A DNA stretch of 64,000 nt from Paenibacillus plantarum (lineage in GTDB: Bacteria > Bacillota > Bacilli > Paenibacillales > NBRC-103111): the NCBI RefSeq assembly GCF_013141695.1, contig NZ_WHNY01000067.1, positions 247,107-311,106 of the forward strand. The letters run 5' to 3'. A program made the translations under genes and the position numbers. A model generated the notes under the pieces. The model saw only the letters and a list, made by a program, of their open reading frames with translations, did not search any database and was not told where the DNA came from. Numbering within the stretch: the stretch's first letter is position 1; each line of letters starts with the position of its first letter. Of this stretch, positions 54,686 through 63,577 are shown piece after piece.

Positions 54686-54811
54686 CCCCTAGTATTCGTA
54701 CCGTTCTTACTAAGAAGCGAGCAAACGGTGTGGTGATGGAAAGTAAAATAGGCCGATGGTCTTAAGATATGAGCCAGAACCTAAAACATGATCATCAGCG
54801 GATGAAAATTC

Positions 54812-55582
54812 TTACTTATGTGTGCTTGATTTCTTTTTAGCAGGTTGAGATGGTTTTTTGGAGGATTTCATAGTCTCATTCATAGCTGTGCTTGTATGAG
54901 AAAGCTTGCGCGTCAGGGGAGGGATGTCGATTTCTTCAGGGCGGTCTTCCGATTCAGGTGCTTGTTGACGTCGAAGTGAGGGAGTCCATTGGGGTTCGTC
55001 ATATTTTTTTTGGCAAATGCGATTCCAATCATCGATTCGCATGTCATTCTTCACGACAACGAAATGATACATAATTTCACTAATCAGATTAGGTTGCACG
55101 TATTGCAACATATCTAATTCATCCTGTTCATATAACGTTGTTGAATACGGCGGTTCATAAAAGAATTCCATACGAATGAGGCGGTAATCAAATGGAACTA
55201 TATGCTCAAGGTACTCAGGCACCGGGGGGCATATCGGACTGCCTGCTGGTTGAAGAAAGGTATTTGTTAAATAGCGAGGCGTATATTCATCAAATTTTTG
55301 CTTCAAATACGGATTAGACGCATGACGGAAATGATGAGCATAAGGTGAGAGAATACATACAATCGCTTTATGCGTACAAATCCGATAAAGCTCAGACAGG
55401 ATAGCGAACAAATCAGTCACATAGGGAAGACTCCGACTAGCCATGACAAATTCCACGGAATTGTCGGGCAATGGAATGCCCTTATCGATATCGCATACTA
55501 AATCAACGCCTGGCAGCTGGGCGCGATCAATGCCGTAGAAGTTCAAATGCTTGTGGTGACCGCAACCAAGATCGATATGCAA
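54812..55582 (-). CDS. SAM-dependent methyltransferase with basic C-terminal tail
   Basis: 256 residues. Class I methyltransferase motifs: DLGCGHHKHLN right at the N-terminus (motif I), VDLVCDIDKGIPLPDNSVEFV (motifs II-III) and a helical IRMEFFYEPPY region. The last ~35 residues are Ser/Lys-rich (KSSKKPSQPAKKKSS), suggesting nucleic-acid or polymer binding. TTG 55582 has AAGGGGG (55591-55597). It lies 126 bp upstream of the DUF11 giant on the same strand without a terminator between, so the two may be co-transcribed and the enzyme may modify that protein or its glycan (inference). Confidence 0.8.
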   Translation of the reverse strand: MHIDLGCGHHKHLNFYGIDRAQLPGVDLVCDIDKGIPLPDNSVEFVMASRSLPYVTDLFAILSELYRICTHKAIVCILSPYAHHFRHASNPYLKQKFDEYTPRYLTNTFLQPAGSPICPPVPEYLEHIVPFDYRLIRMEFFYEPPYSTTLYEQDELDMLQYVQPNLISEIMYHFVVVKNDMRIDDWNRICQKKYDEPQWTPSLRRQQAPESEDRPEEIDIPPLTRKLSHTSTAMNETMKSSKKPSQPAKKKSSTHK

Positions 55583-55643
55583 ATTGATTCCCCCTTACCA
55601 AGTATAAAAGTTCATCTGCCCTATAATGTATGTCCTGATTGCA

Positions 55644-55664
55644 AGGCAGACTCTGCGTCTGCCT
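55644..55664. other. Perfect hairpin upstream of the methyltransferase
   Basis: AGGCAGAC-TCTGC-GTCTGCCT. No T run follows on the minus strand, so it may be a second barrier behind the importer terminator or a regulatory hairpin. Confidence 0.45.
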
Positions 55665-55699
55665 AGCCAAGTGAAATATTGCTACCTGTGCCTAAGCGC

Positions 55700-55736
55700 A
55701 AAAAAAAAGCCGTCCCTCCAATTCGGAGCGGACGAC
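55700..55736 (-). terminator. Terminator of importer locus 3
   Basis: On the minus strand GTCGTCCGCTCC pairs with GGAGGGACGGC (one bulge), then nine T. Confidence 0.85.
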
Positions 55737-55747
55737 GTTTGTGGTAT

Positions 55748-56623
55748 TTACCCTTTGACAGCGCCAATCATGACGCCTTTCACAAAATACTTTTGAACGA
55801 ACGGATAGAGGATCAGAATCGGTACAGAGGCAACCATGATGGTGGCATACTTAATCGTTTCCCCGATCTGAAACTGATCTGCCTGATTCGCACCAGTGGA
55901 CATCATCTCGGTGTTATTCGCGATCAAAATTTCCCTGAGCGTGAGCTGCAGTGGATACAGATCACGATCTTTGAGGAAGATGGAAGCATAGAACCAGCCG
56001 TTCCACTTCTCAACCGCATAGTACAAGATCATAACGGCGATCACGGGCATGGAGAGTGGGATAATGATGCGGAATAGAATGACGAAATGGTTGGCACCAT
56101 CCATTTTCGCCGACTCCTCCAGGCTTTCTGGAACCGCCATAAAGGCTGTGCGCATGATGATTAAGTTAAACGTGTTAACCGCGAAAGGTAAAATGGTCGC
56201 CCATAAGGAGTCAATTAAGCCAACGCCTTTCACAACGAGATACATGGGAATAAGTCCGCCGCTGAAAAACATAGTAAGCACGACGATGAACATAAAAATT
56301 TTGTTCCACATCACATTTTTCCGAGAAAGCACGTAGGCTCCTAAAGCAGTGACAATCAAATTGGTTGTAACCCCGAATACAAGAATAAACAACGTATTGC
56401 GGTAGCCTTTGAGAATAGCAGGATTATTAAATACGCTTTTGTAAGCTTCCAAGCTAAAACCAAGAGGTCGATACAGAAAACCCTTATGCGTGATGAGCTG
56501 TGCGCCGTCGCTGAAGGAAGAGAAGGTGACATAGATCATTGGATATAAGGTTACTATGACTAATAACAACAATAAGAGATGGTTAACGCTGATGAATATT
56601 CGATCTGAAAAGCTGATTCTCAT
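55748..56623 (-). CDS. ABC sugar-importer permease, LplC/YtcP type
   Basis: 291 residues, six predicted helices, EAA loop EESAKMDGANHFVILFRIIIP, and C-terminus KGVMIGAVKG. GAAGGAGGAGC before ATG 56623. Last gene of importer locus 3, 15 bp after the LplB-type permease. It shares the GGLIPMYLVVKGVGL block with the other LplC proteins here. No ATPase gene nearby. Confidence 0.92.
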   Translation of the reverse strand: MRISFSDRIFISVNHLLLLLLVIVTLYPMIYVTFSSFSDGAQLITHKGFLYRPLGFSLEAYKSVFNNPAILKGYRNTLFILVFGVTTNLIVTALGAYVLSRKNVMWNKIFMFIVVLTMFFSGGLIPMYLVVKGVGLIDSLWATILPFAVNTFNLIIMRTAFMAVPESLEESAKMDGANHFVILFRIIIPLSMPVIAVMILYYAVEKWNGWFYASIFLKDRDLYPLQLTLREILIANNTEMMSTGANQADQFQIGETIKYATIMVASVPILILYPFVQKYFVKGVMIGAVKG

Positions 56624-56638
56624 CCTAGCTCCTCCTTC

Positions 56639-57568
56639 CTACCATAAGCTGTTTTCACTGATTCGTTTACTTATTTTGTTGGCTGTTATGAGTAAAACTA
56701 AATTGATTACGGAGTTGAACAAGCCAACGGAGGCAGAAAAGCTCCATCCAAACTCTTGTAAACCTTTCCTATAGACAAAGGATGAGATGACGTCAGCTGT
56801 ATCGTAGGTACTCGGGTTGTAGAGCAAAATAATTTTCTCAAAGCCTACATTTAATAAATTCCCCATACGCAGAATGAACATGATTGAAATAGTAGGGAGA
56901 ATACCTGGCAAGGTAATATGCCAAATCGACTTCAATCGTGTGGCCCCATCCATTTTGGCAGCTTCGTACTGCTCCTGATCAATCGACATTAGCGCAGCGA
57001 GATAAATAATCGATTCCCAACCAATTTTTTGCCAAATTTCCGATAAAATATATATGGTTCGAAACAGCTCAGGCTTCTGCAGCATCGCTGTATCATTCAC
57101 GCCAAAATAAGTCATAAAGTTATTTATTAGTCCGCCATTGTTCGTGAAATCTTTAATCATCCCGGCAATGACGACAAGAGAGATAAAGTAAGGCATATAA
57201 GTAACCGTTTGCACAAAGCGTTGGAATTTCTTATTTGTCAGCTCGTTAATTAGAATGGCCAAGATAATAGGAGCAGGGAATTCAAAACATAACGAATAGA
57301 GAGAAATGATGATCGTATTTTTCAGGATACGCCAGAAGTAATAGCTGGTAAAGAAATCTTGAAAGTTCTGAAACCCAATCCACGGACTACCGAAAACGCC
57401 TTTGATCGGGGTGTATTCTTTGAAAGCAATTAGGGCTCCATACATCGGCGCATAATGGAAAGTAAAGTAGTAAGCCAGTACGGGAACCATCATGAGGTAT
57501 AAATATTTATTCAAAATAAAATCGCGTTTAAAGCGAACGGAAAAGCTAGCCTCCGCTGGTTTACGCAT
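56639..57568 (-). CDS. ABC sugar-importer permease, LplB/YteP type
   Basis: 309 residues, six predicted helices, EAA loop EAAKMDGATRLKSIWHITLP. GAAAGGAGAG before ATG 57568. It follows the binding-protein gene, with a strong hairpin in the gap, so it is probably made in lower amounts than the binding protein. Pairs with the next permease. Confidence 0.92.
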   Translation of the reverse strand: MRKPAEASFSVRFKRDFILNKYLYLMMVPVLAYYFTFHYAPMYGALIAFKEYTPIKGVFGSPWIGFQNFQDFFTSYYFWRILKNTIIISLYSLCFEFPAPIILAILINELTNKKFQRFVQTVTYMPYFISLVVIAGMIKDFTNNGGLINNFMTYFGVNDTAMLQKPELFRTIYILSEIWQKIGWESIIYLAALMSIDQEQYEAAKMDGATRLKSIWHITLPGILPTISIMFILRMGNLLNVGFEKIILLYNPSTYDTADVISSFVYRKGLQEFGWSFSASVGLFNSVINLVLLITANKISKRISENSLW

Positions 57569-57600
57569 AATATCTCTCCTTTCGCCGCAGATATTAAAGG

Positions 57601-57634
57601 CATGGAGGGAGGAGCTAGTGCTCCTCGCCCCATG
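57601..57634 (-). other. Intercistronic stem-loop between binding protein and permease
   Basis: CATGGGGCGAGGAG pairs with CTCCTCCCTCCATG (one mismatch, one GU pair) with a 6-nt loop and no T run. Such hairpins after binding-protein genes protect the upstream mRNA from 3' decay and lower permease expression. Confidence 0.7.
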
Positions 57635-57643
57635 TGGGAGTTC

Positions 57644-59305
57644 TTATCTTTTGTTGAAACGATCAAGAGAAGCTTTCTTGATTTCAATCGCACGGCTCAA
57701 TTTCACATTTTTGAATTTCTCAACATATTTGTCGAAGCTGTCTACAGGCTCTGTGCCTAAAATAATTTTCAATGTCATTTCATCCACGAGTGTATCGAGA
57801 TCTGTCATGATTTTTGCAAGCTCTGTACTTTCTTCTGGTGTAGCTGTGATCGGTGGCAATTTGTGCTTATCTACATCGGTTTTGGACCAAGTTGATACTG
57901 CATCACGTTGCGTTTGCAAAGCTAAATATTGTTCAATATAACGTTTATCTTGGACAAATGGACCGTTGTAGTTACCGCGGATATAGAGGGACAACGCTTG
58001 TGCAGGAGCCAGTTTATCCGGGTTGTTCATCAAGAGATCCGTGTACTTCGGATAATTGTTTTCCATTTTGTAGGAAGTGCCTTCTGTTCCGAAGTTGAAG
58101 TACATGTGACCTGCATCCGAATAACCATAGTCAAGCAATTTAGCAGCAGTTTCAATATTTTTAGAAGAAGCTGTGATCGCAACAGATCCACCTGGCGCAT
58201 TTGCAGGGTCTTTTTGACCGTAGAATGGAACGTCGCCTTTGTTGATTACAGGATATGGGGCACCGATGAGCACACCCTTAGGATCCTTAGCCGTAATGAG
58301 TGGCTGCCATTTACCGATACCACCGCCGGCATTCTGTACCGTTACACCAGTTGCACCAGAAGCCATGTTGGCATCCAAAGCTTTACCATCTGCTGTAGCA
58401 AAGTTCTTATCAATTAAACCCTCCGCATACCATTTGTGCAGCGTAGCGAGATAATCTTTGAAGCCTTTCTCAGCCGGACCAAATTTAATCGCGCCATTGT
58501 CAAGGTAGAAATCACGCACGACACCGAAAGCACCAGCGAAGGCGCCGCCACCTGATTCATTGAAAGGTCTAGGAACACTGACGACGGAGAAGGCTGCTGT
58601 AGCTCCTTTTTTCTCTTTGAACGCTTTCAGTGTTGTATACCACTCATCAATGGTTTGCGGGACAGGCAGGCCTAGATCATCCAACCAATCTTTTCGTATA
58701 ATCGGTCCTTGGAAGACTCGTAAATAATCGTCGCCGCGGATGAAAGGGAACATATAGTAACTGCCGTTATCTGTTTTGACTTGTTTATCTACATCAGGAT
58801 GCTCTTTGAGATATTTCTTCAAATTAGGGGCAAATTTATCAATCGTATCGTTTAATTTCAAAATATATCCATCTTTAATGGCTTTTTCAGGGCCGCCTGG
58901 GAAATCCCCTTGCCAGTTATATTCGATCATGTCTGGCAGATCGCCAGTTGCTAACAGAACATTCAGTGATTGTTTCGCTTGGTTCGTTGGTGGCGCTATG
59001 AATTTTAGCGGAACACCCGTGACCTTTTGCCAATTTTGAAAGAAAGGAATGTCGGCATGCGTAGCTTTTACCCCAGTTACGTTGCCTGGCAGCTCACCCC
59101 AGTACGTTAAGGTTTTGTCTGTTTTAAGCGGATACGTTACAGCGGCTCCTGCTGCTGCACTCGGTGCTGTCGTCGTCGTTGTTCCCGTAGAAGCAGCGGG
59201 ACTCGGGGAAGGTGATGAAGAGTTGGAGGAACAGGCAACAACTAAGCTTCCCATTAATGATGTGGTAACTAACATAGTGAACATTTTTTTTCTGTTTGTT
59301 TGCAT
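57644..59305 (-). CDS. Extracellular solute-binding lipoprotein, importer locus 3
   Basis: 553 residues. Lipoprotein signal with SLVVAC (Cys25), a Ser/Pro/Thr/Ala-rich linker of about 40 residues, then an LplA-class binding fold (LKTDKTLTYWGELPGN, LLATGDLPDMIEYNW). AGGAGG (59313-59318) picks ATG 59305 although the frame is open to 59416. Here the binding protein comes first in the operon, unlike loci 1 and 2. Ligand unknown. Confidence 0.9.
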   Translation of the reverse strand: MQTNRKKMFTMLVTTSLMGSLVVACSSNSSSPSPSPAASTGTTTTTAPSAAAGAAVTYPLKTDKTLTYWGELPGNVTGVKATHADIPFFQNWQKVTGVPLKFIAPPTNQAKQSLNVLLATGDLPDMIEYNWQGDFPGGPEKAIKDGYILKLNDTIDKFAPNLKKYLKEHPDVDKQVKTDNGSYYMFPFIRGDDYLRVFQGPIIRKDWLDDLGLPVPQTIDEWYTTLKAFKEKKGATAAFSVVSVPRPFNESGGGAFAGAFGVVRDFYLDNGAIKFGPAEKGFKDYLATLHKWYAEGLIDKNFATADGKALDANMASGATGVTVQNAGGGIGKWQPLITAKDPKGVLIGAPYPVINKGDVPFYGQKDPANAPGGSVAITASSKNIETAAKLLDYGYSDAGHMYFNFGTEGTSYKMENNYPKYTDLLMNNPDKLAPAQALSLYIRGNYNGPFVQDKRYIEQYLALQTQRDAVSTWSKTDVDKHKLPPITATPEESTELAKIMTDLDTLVDEMTLKIILGTEPVDSFDKYVEKFKNVKLSRAIEIKKASLDRFNKR

Positions 59306-59470
59306 GGAATGACCTCCTAAAATTTTTTCGCCATAAGATCTGGCTTCGAAAAAGGGTGTTGCTTTTTCGCCAAAATGTAAGCTGGCTTGTGAGACTAACG
59401 AAACATTTTGCCTCAAATATTAGCTTTGGAAGTCTAGCGGCAAGGTTGCTTGTGCTATGACCTAACTATA

Positions 59471-59484
59471 TGATAGCGCTTACA
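59471..59484 (-). promoter_or_regulatory. Perfect cre site upstream of importer locus 3
   Basis: On the minus strand TGTAAGCGCTATCA matches TGWAARCGYTWNCW at all 14 positions, 166 bp before the binding-protein start. It lies in the 350-bp gap between the AraC regulator and the operon. No clear SigA hexamers are seen in the rest of the gap, in line with an activator-dependent promoter. Confidence 0.7.
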
Positions 59485-59655
59485 AATTGAATATCTTGAA
59501 TACCTCCAATGGCTTCTTGAAAAATCGTGATATGTTCTTCAATTTATCCAATTCCTTCATGAAAAAAGACAATTTAAGGCTTTATAGCCCATTTATTAGG
59601 ATGAAAATAGCGATTTGAATGCAAAAGGGGCAGCCTGCAGCCACCCCTCTATGCC

Positions 59656-62025
59656 TTATTCATCAAGCATTTCTTTATATTTACCTGGTGTAATACCTTC
59701 TACTTTTTTGAAAACACGGATAAAAGCGTTAATATCATTGAAGCCTACGCCGTAAGCTGCATCTCCAACGGATTGTTCGTTCCCTTTGAGCAGCTGTTTG
59801 GACTTCTCGATCCTCACTTTATTGATCCGATCCAACAATCCTTCACCTGCGTAGTCCTTGAAAATCTTAGATAAATAAGTCGCTTTCCGGTCAAAATGAT
59901 TGCCGATCATCGTCACATTCAAATTGACATCGGTATAATTATGCTCAATGTACATGTTGACTTGCTCGACAAGCTGCTGCAGCGCTTTCTGTTTGGCCAA
60001 CGAGTTCGCATGCACACGTTTGGCTGCTGTAAACGCGCAGATTTGAGTGAACATGTCCCCTAACTGCAATTCCATATCTTCTACGTTTTTACTGTTCAGC
60101 AGGCGATCCAGCTGCTTGGGATTACGAATGAAAAAGCTCTCCTGGATGCCTCCGGTTTCATTAATGCTCTTCATGATTGTAGTGACTAATCCCATCATGA
60201 GACACTTGGTGAGGGAAACAGAAATGCCAGCGCCTTCAAAATTTTTCTGCATAATCTCACTGAGTAGTTGTTTAGCTTCTGTAAGCTCCCCGAATTTCAA
60301 AGCATTGAGCAACTGCTGCTCAATCTGCATCGGGTAATAATAGCCATTCGTATTATACCAATATTTATGTTCATGGAGATCGTTATAAGCAAGGATTTCG
60401 TGACCGCCCATGACGAGTTTGTAGGTCATCGCGTCGAGAGCTTCCAAGAAAGCTTGTGGCACAGACGCTATGTGTGGATAAATGCTACTGATCGCAATGG
60501 TCAGATGAATATCATAGGTGGAAGCAAGGAACGATTGCGCCTCGTCAGCGATTCGAATCAATTCTTCTTTGGAGCTCTCGCTATCGTCCACCGTCAAATT
60601 CACTAGACAGGCAAGTGTATCATCAATTTCAGTTGCATAGCCGCGGTGGCGTTGGGCTACTAACTCTTCAACCACATTGCTTACAATGAATTGAAGCAGT
60701 TTCCACTTCTCTTCATCCGGGGTGTGCGTAATTCGTTCGAAAAAGGCCTCACTCTTATCGATAACGAATAGCATGACGGCAAATTCTTTACGGTCCAGCT
60801 TCATATCGAATGTCGTAAGCGCCTCGGCAATTGGGATTTTCCCATCCAGCTTGCCCCGCAATAGCTTTTCGACGAAATGAGATCGAACGATATGTCGATG
60901 CTGCTCCACTTTGCTTTTGAAATCAGCCATTTCGATTAACGTACTGTCCAAGGCTTCTTGAATGAACAGAAACTCATTGTATTTTTTGCCGGAATCGGGA
61001 ATCTGTTTCTTAGAAAAGGCATGAACCAACCGTCGAACTGGATTGTAATTTCTACGTAAGAAAAAGAAGGTTAAAATTCCTCCGCCCAATAGGCTGATCA
61101 ACATGCTTAAATAGGTCAAATTACGAACATGTGAAGCCTTTTGCCAATACGTTTGACTAGGCACGATGGAGATATATTTTAGCTTGGAGCGCGGCGATTG
61201 AATAGTAAAGACTTCATATTCCTCACCATCATTGCTTTTAAAATAAAAATTTTTCCCATTATCCAAGTCCCCATAAGGAAAATCGACAGGCATCGTACTG
61301 GAGGAGTTAGCAGCGAGAACTTGATTTTGTTCATTGAGTATGAGTACATGACCATTATTGAAGATTTCCATGTTCTGAATGGCGCCGAGAATACGCGTTT
61401 GATCAACCATGATCACGTTAGTGGCAGTAGGCTGATCGTGTTCCATTGGATATGTACTCACATAGGCGACTGTTTTCCGCAAGATATTATCGTCACCAAT
61501 ACGATACATAGGGATAAATCCTTTGAAATTGTTGCGTGTCATAATCGATTGCCAGGAAGTAAAGGGGAAATTATCACTCATATGCAAGGTTTGGTAGGCA
61601 AATATGCTTGAGCGAACGGTGGTTGGTAAAATGACAGATTGATCTTTATTGAAATAAATATAAAAATTATCAATTAAGGGATAAGAGGTTTTGTAAATAG
61701 ACAAACTCTTTGCAATCTGATACATATCATAGGGTTTATCTTTCGGATAGATTTCATATTTATTCGAATAGAGCAACTCTTGCACATTCACATTCCATGT
61801 GATCTCAAAATTGAGCTGTTCCATTGCTTTGAATTGGTTGTCCATGACTTCGCGGACTTGCTTGAGCAAAGAATCATTTGCTTGTTGAATTTCTTCCTTT
61901 AACGTACGGTTGGACTCTACATAAAGTAGAAGACCAATCACGACAGGAAGCAGGAGGATGACAATATAGGAAATTAACCAGGTTAAGACGATACTTTGTC
62001 CATTAAAGATGAGCTTTTTCCGCAT
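59656..62025 (-). CDS. Membrane-tethered AraC-family regulator, importer locus 3
   Basis: 789 residues. Membrane helix near 12-34, extracellular sensor of about 265 residues (dCache-like length), second helix near 300-320, a cytoplasmic HAMP-like and coiled region, a middle domain, and a C-terminal AraC HTH (about 690-786) ending GVGFNDINAFIRVFKKVEGITPGKYKEM. It has no kinase or receiver parts, so one polypeptide senses outside and binds DNA inside. AAGGGGG before ATG 62025. It lies immediately upstream of the importer it probably activates. Confidence 0.9.
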   Translation of the reverse strand: MRKKLIFNGQSIVLTWLISYIVILLLPVVIGLLLYVESNRTLKEEIQQANDSLLKQVREVMDNQFKAMEQLNFEITWNVNVQELLYSNKYEIYPKDKPYDMYQIAKSLSIYKTSYPLIDNFYIYFNKDQSVILPTTVRSSIFAYQTLHMSDNFPFTSWQSIMTRNNFKGFIPMYRIGDDNILRKTVAYVSTYPMEHDQPTATNVIMVDQTRILGAIQNMEIFNNGHVLILNEQNQVLAANSSSTMPVDFPYGDLDNGKNFYFKSNDGEEYEVFTIQSPRSKLKYISIVPSQTYWQKASHVRNLTYLSMLISLLGGGILTFFFLRRNYNPVRRLVHAFSKKQIPDSGKKYNEFLFIQEALDSTLIEMADFKSKVEQHRHIVRSHFVEKLLRGKLDGKIPIAEALTTFDMKLDRKEFAVMLFVIDKSEAFFERITHTPDEEKWKLLQFIVSNVVEELVAQRHRGYATEIDDTLACLVNLTVDDSESSKEELIRIADEAQSFLASTYDIHLTIAISSIYPHIASVPQAFLEALDAMTYKLVMGGHEILAYNDLHEHKYWYNTNGYYYPMQIEQQLLNALKFGELTEAKQLLSEIMQKNFEGAGISVSLTKCLMMGLVTTIMKSINETGGIQESFFIRNPKQLDRLLNSKNVEDMELQLGDMFTQICAFTAAKRVHANSLAKQKALQQLVEQVNMYIEHNYTDVNLNVTMIGNHFDRKATYLSKIFKDYAGEGLLDRINKVRIEKSKQLLKGNEQSVGDAAYGVGFNDINAFIRVFKKVEGITPGKYKEMLDE

Positions 62026-62079
62026 AGGTAAGGCCCCCTTGGCATTCTACTTGTCATATGAGCACTGAGAAGTAGGTAA

Positions 62080-62093
62080 TGAATGCGCTCTCA
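62080..62093. promoter_or_regulatory. cre-like dyad over the regulator transcription start
   Basis: TGAATGCGCTCTCA (plus strand) matches the cre consensus at 12 of 14 positions. Its reverse, TGAGAGCGCATTCA, shares its first eight bases with the site at 967-980. It lies directly downstream of the minus-strand -10 box. Confidence 0.4.
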
Positions 62094-62097
62094 TTCT

Positions 62098-62127
62098 ATT
62101 GTATTTCCTTTCCTCCGTCTACGTCAA
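62098..62127 (-). promoter_or_regulatory. SigA promoter of the membrane-tethered regulator
   Basis: On the minus strand TTGACG (62127-62122), an 18-bp spacer and TACAAT (62103-62098). Confidence 0.6.
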
Positions 62128-62147
62128 CGAGGGAAAGGAGCTTTTTT
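62107..62147 (+). terminator. Terminator-like hairpin, plus-strand orientation
   Basis: CCTTTCCTC pairs with GAGGGAAAGG (one bulge), and AGCTTTTTT follows on the plus strand. No plus-strand gene precedes it. It overlaps the minus-strand promoter and may limit antisense transcription into the MFS gene. Confidence 0.35.
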
Positions 62148-62154
62148 CGGTGGT

Positions 62155-63420
62155 TTATTCTAGCGTTTTAAAACGCTGCTTGCCAAAGAAAAAATAAAAT
62201 AAAAATGAAATCACCGAATACACGACGGCTGTGATGCAAAAGGCGTATGCATATCCGTAATAACTGCCATAACGGAAGACGAGGCCTGTACTAATCGGTG
62301 AGGCGATAAACCAACCGAGGTTGAATACCGCCTCGCCGGAACTTGAGGCAAGCCCGCGAAGCGAGCGGTGGACATAACTCATTTTGATCGAATTGTAAAA
62401 AGGATTGGCTGCGTTCATGAGTGCCTGGCGGAAGAGATAGCCACCGGACGATAAATAAAGGTTAGCTGAAAAAGCGGTGATGAGCAGAAAAGGAATCGAA
62501 CTCAACTGCAGATAGACGACTGATTTCACTTCACCATAACGCTTGGCAATCATGGGCCCAATTAAGAAGGCAACGCCCGTAGCTGCTTGTCCTAAGGCAA
62601 CGATGATACCAATTGCGGATTTCGATGCCTCAAAGCGATCCTCAAAATACACATTGAGATAGGGAACAATCATTCCGCCGCCCAGTGAAGAGAGTAAACC
62701 AAGCAAACAGAAGATGGCGATGACTTGAATAGACGTTTTGTGTTCACGCCAAGTGGCTTTCCAGCTCAACGATTCCCGGTGCGGTGTATTTTCTTCTTTC
62801 TCGAGATCACTTTTTTCAAAAAGAGACATGGGAATGACACCGAGTGCTGCGATGGCAACTCCAATGAGCAAGGTATAACGTAAGCTATGTATTTCATCAA
62901 AACCAATTAAGAATTGGAAGAAATCACAAAGCACACCACCGATTGCAATGCCAATGACATTGGCCAGCATAACCAAAGCCATATTGAGGGAAAAGAGATG
63001 AACCCGCTGCTGAGGCGTTGAGTTATTAGCCATGAAAGGCAGAATCGTCGCGGAGACGACGGCTAACGCCATGCCACCTAAGAAAGCAGAAATCAGCATG
63101 CCTTCATGAAGTTGAATGAGTGAGCGTGCGGTCAGTGCGGCAATTGTAAAAATAAGACCGAAAGAAATGACGCGCTTCGGACCGAAGCGATCGTTCATGA
63201 TGCCCGCCGGGATGAGGATGATGGCTGCGGCCAATGCTGTCATCCCTACAATGCTGCCTACCATCGTTTGCTCGTAGCCCAAGCTTCTTACATAGAGGTT
63301 GTACACAAGCCCAAACATGCTAATGCCCAAGTTCCAAACAAAATTAAACCAGAAAAATAGCTTAATATTTCGGCTATAGCCTTCGAGTTGAAGCTTCCAT
63401 TCACGTAGTAAATTGATCAT
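62155..63420 (-). CDS. Major facilitator superfamily transporter
   Basis: 421 residues with about twelve predicted helices in two halves. MFS loop motifs: GIMNDRFGPKRVISFG between helices 2 and 3, and a degenerate repeat GPMIAKRYGEVKS in the second half. The central loop is charged (EKSDLEKEENTPHRES). ATG 63420 gives the usual short N-terminus; CAGGAA lies ahead. Substrate unknown; such proteins often export drugs or sugars. Same strand as the AraC gene, but separated by that gene's own promoter. Confidence 0.87.
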   Translation of the reverse strand: MINLLREWKLQLEGYSRNIKLFFWFNFVWNLGISMFGLVYNLYVRSLGYEQTMVGSIVGMTALAAAIILIPAGIMNDRFGPKRVISFGLIFTIAALTARSLIQLHEGMLISAFLGGMALAVVSATILPFMANNSTPQQRVHLFSLNMALVMLANVIGIAIGGVLCDFFQFLIGFDEIHSLRYTLLIGVAIAALGVIPMSLFEKSDLEKEENTPHRESLSWKATWREHKTSIQVIAIFCLLGLLSSLGGGMIVPYLNVYFEDRFEASKSAIGIIVALGQAATGVAFLIGPMIAKRYGEVKSVVYLQLSSIPFLLITAFSANLYLSSGGYLFRQALMNAANPFYNSIKMSYVHRSLRGLASSSGEAVFNLGWFIASPISTGLVFRYGSYYGYAYAFCITAVVYSVISFLFYFFFGKQRFKTLE

Positions 63421-63509
63421 GCGATATTCCTGCCTTTGTATTTTGTGTCTAAATTGCAATCGCTTTGTCTATTCTACCACTGGTAAATACATTTGAACAC
63501 GGGAAACAC

Positions 63510-63538
63510 TTGATATTAGTTCCGATCTGTATAATAAT
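63510..63538 (+). promoter_or_regulatory. Candidate promoter of the YdjO-like gene
   Basis: TTGATA (63510-63515), a 17-bp spacer and AATAAT (63533-63538). A perfect TATAAT at 63530 overlaps but would have only a 14-bp spacer. Confidence 0.45.
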
Positions 63539-63577
63539 AAGTAGTCTAATCTACGAAGCAGGGAGCACATAATTGAA

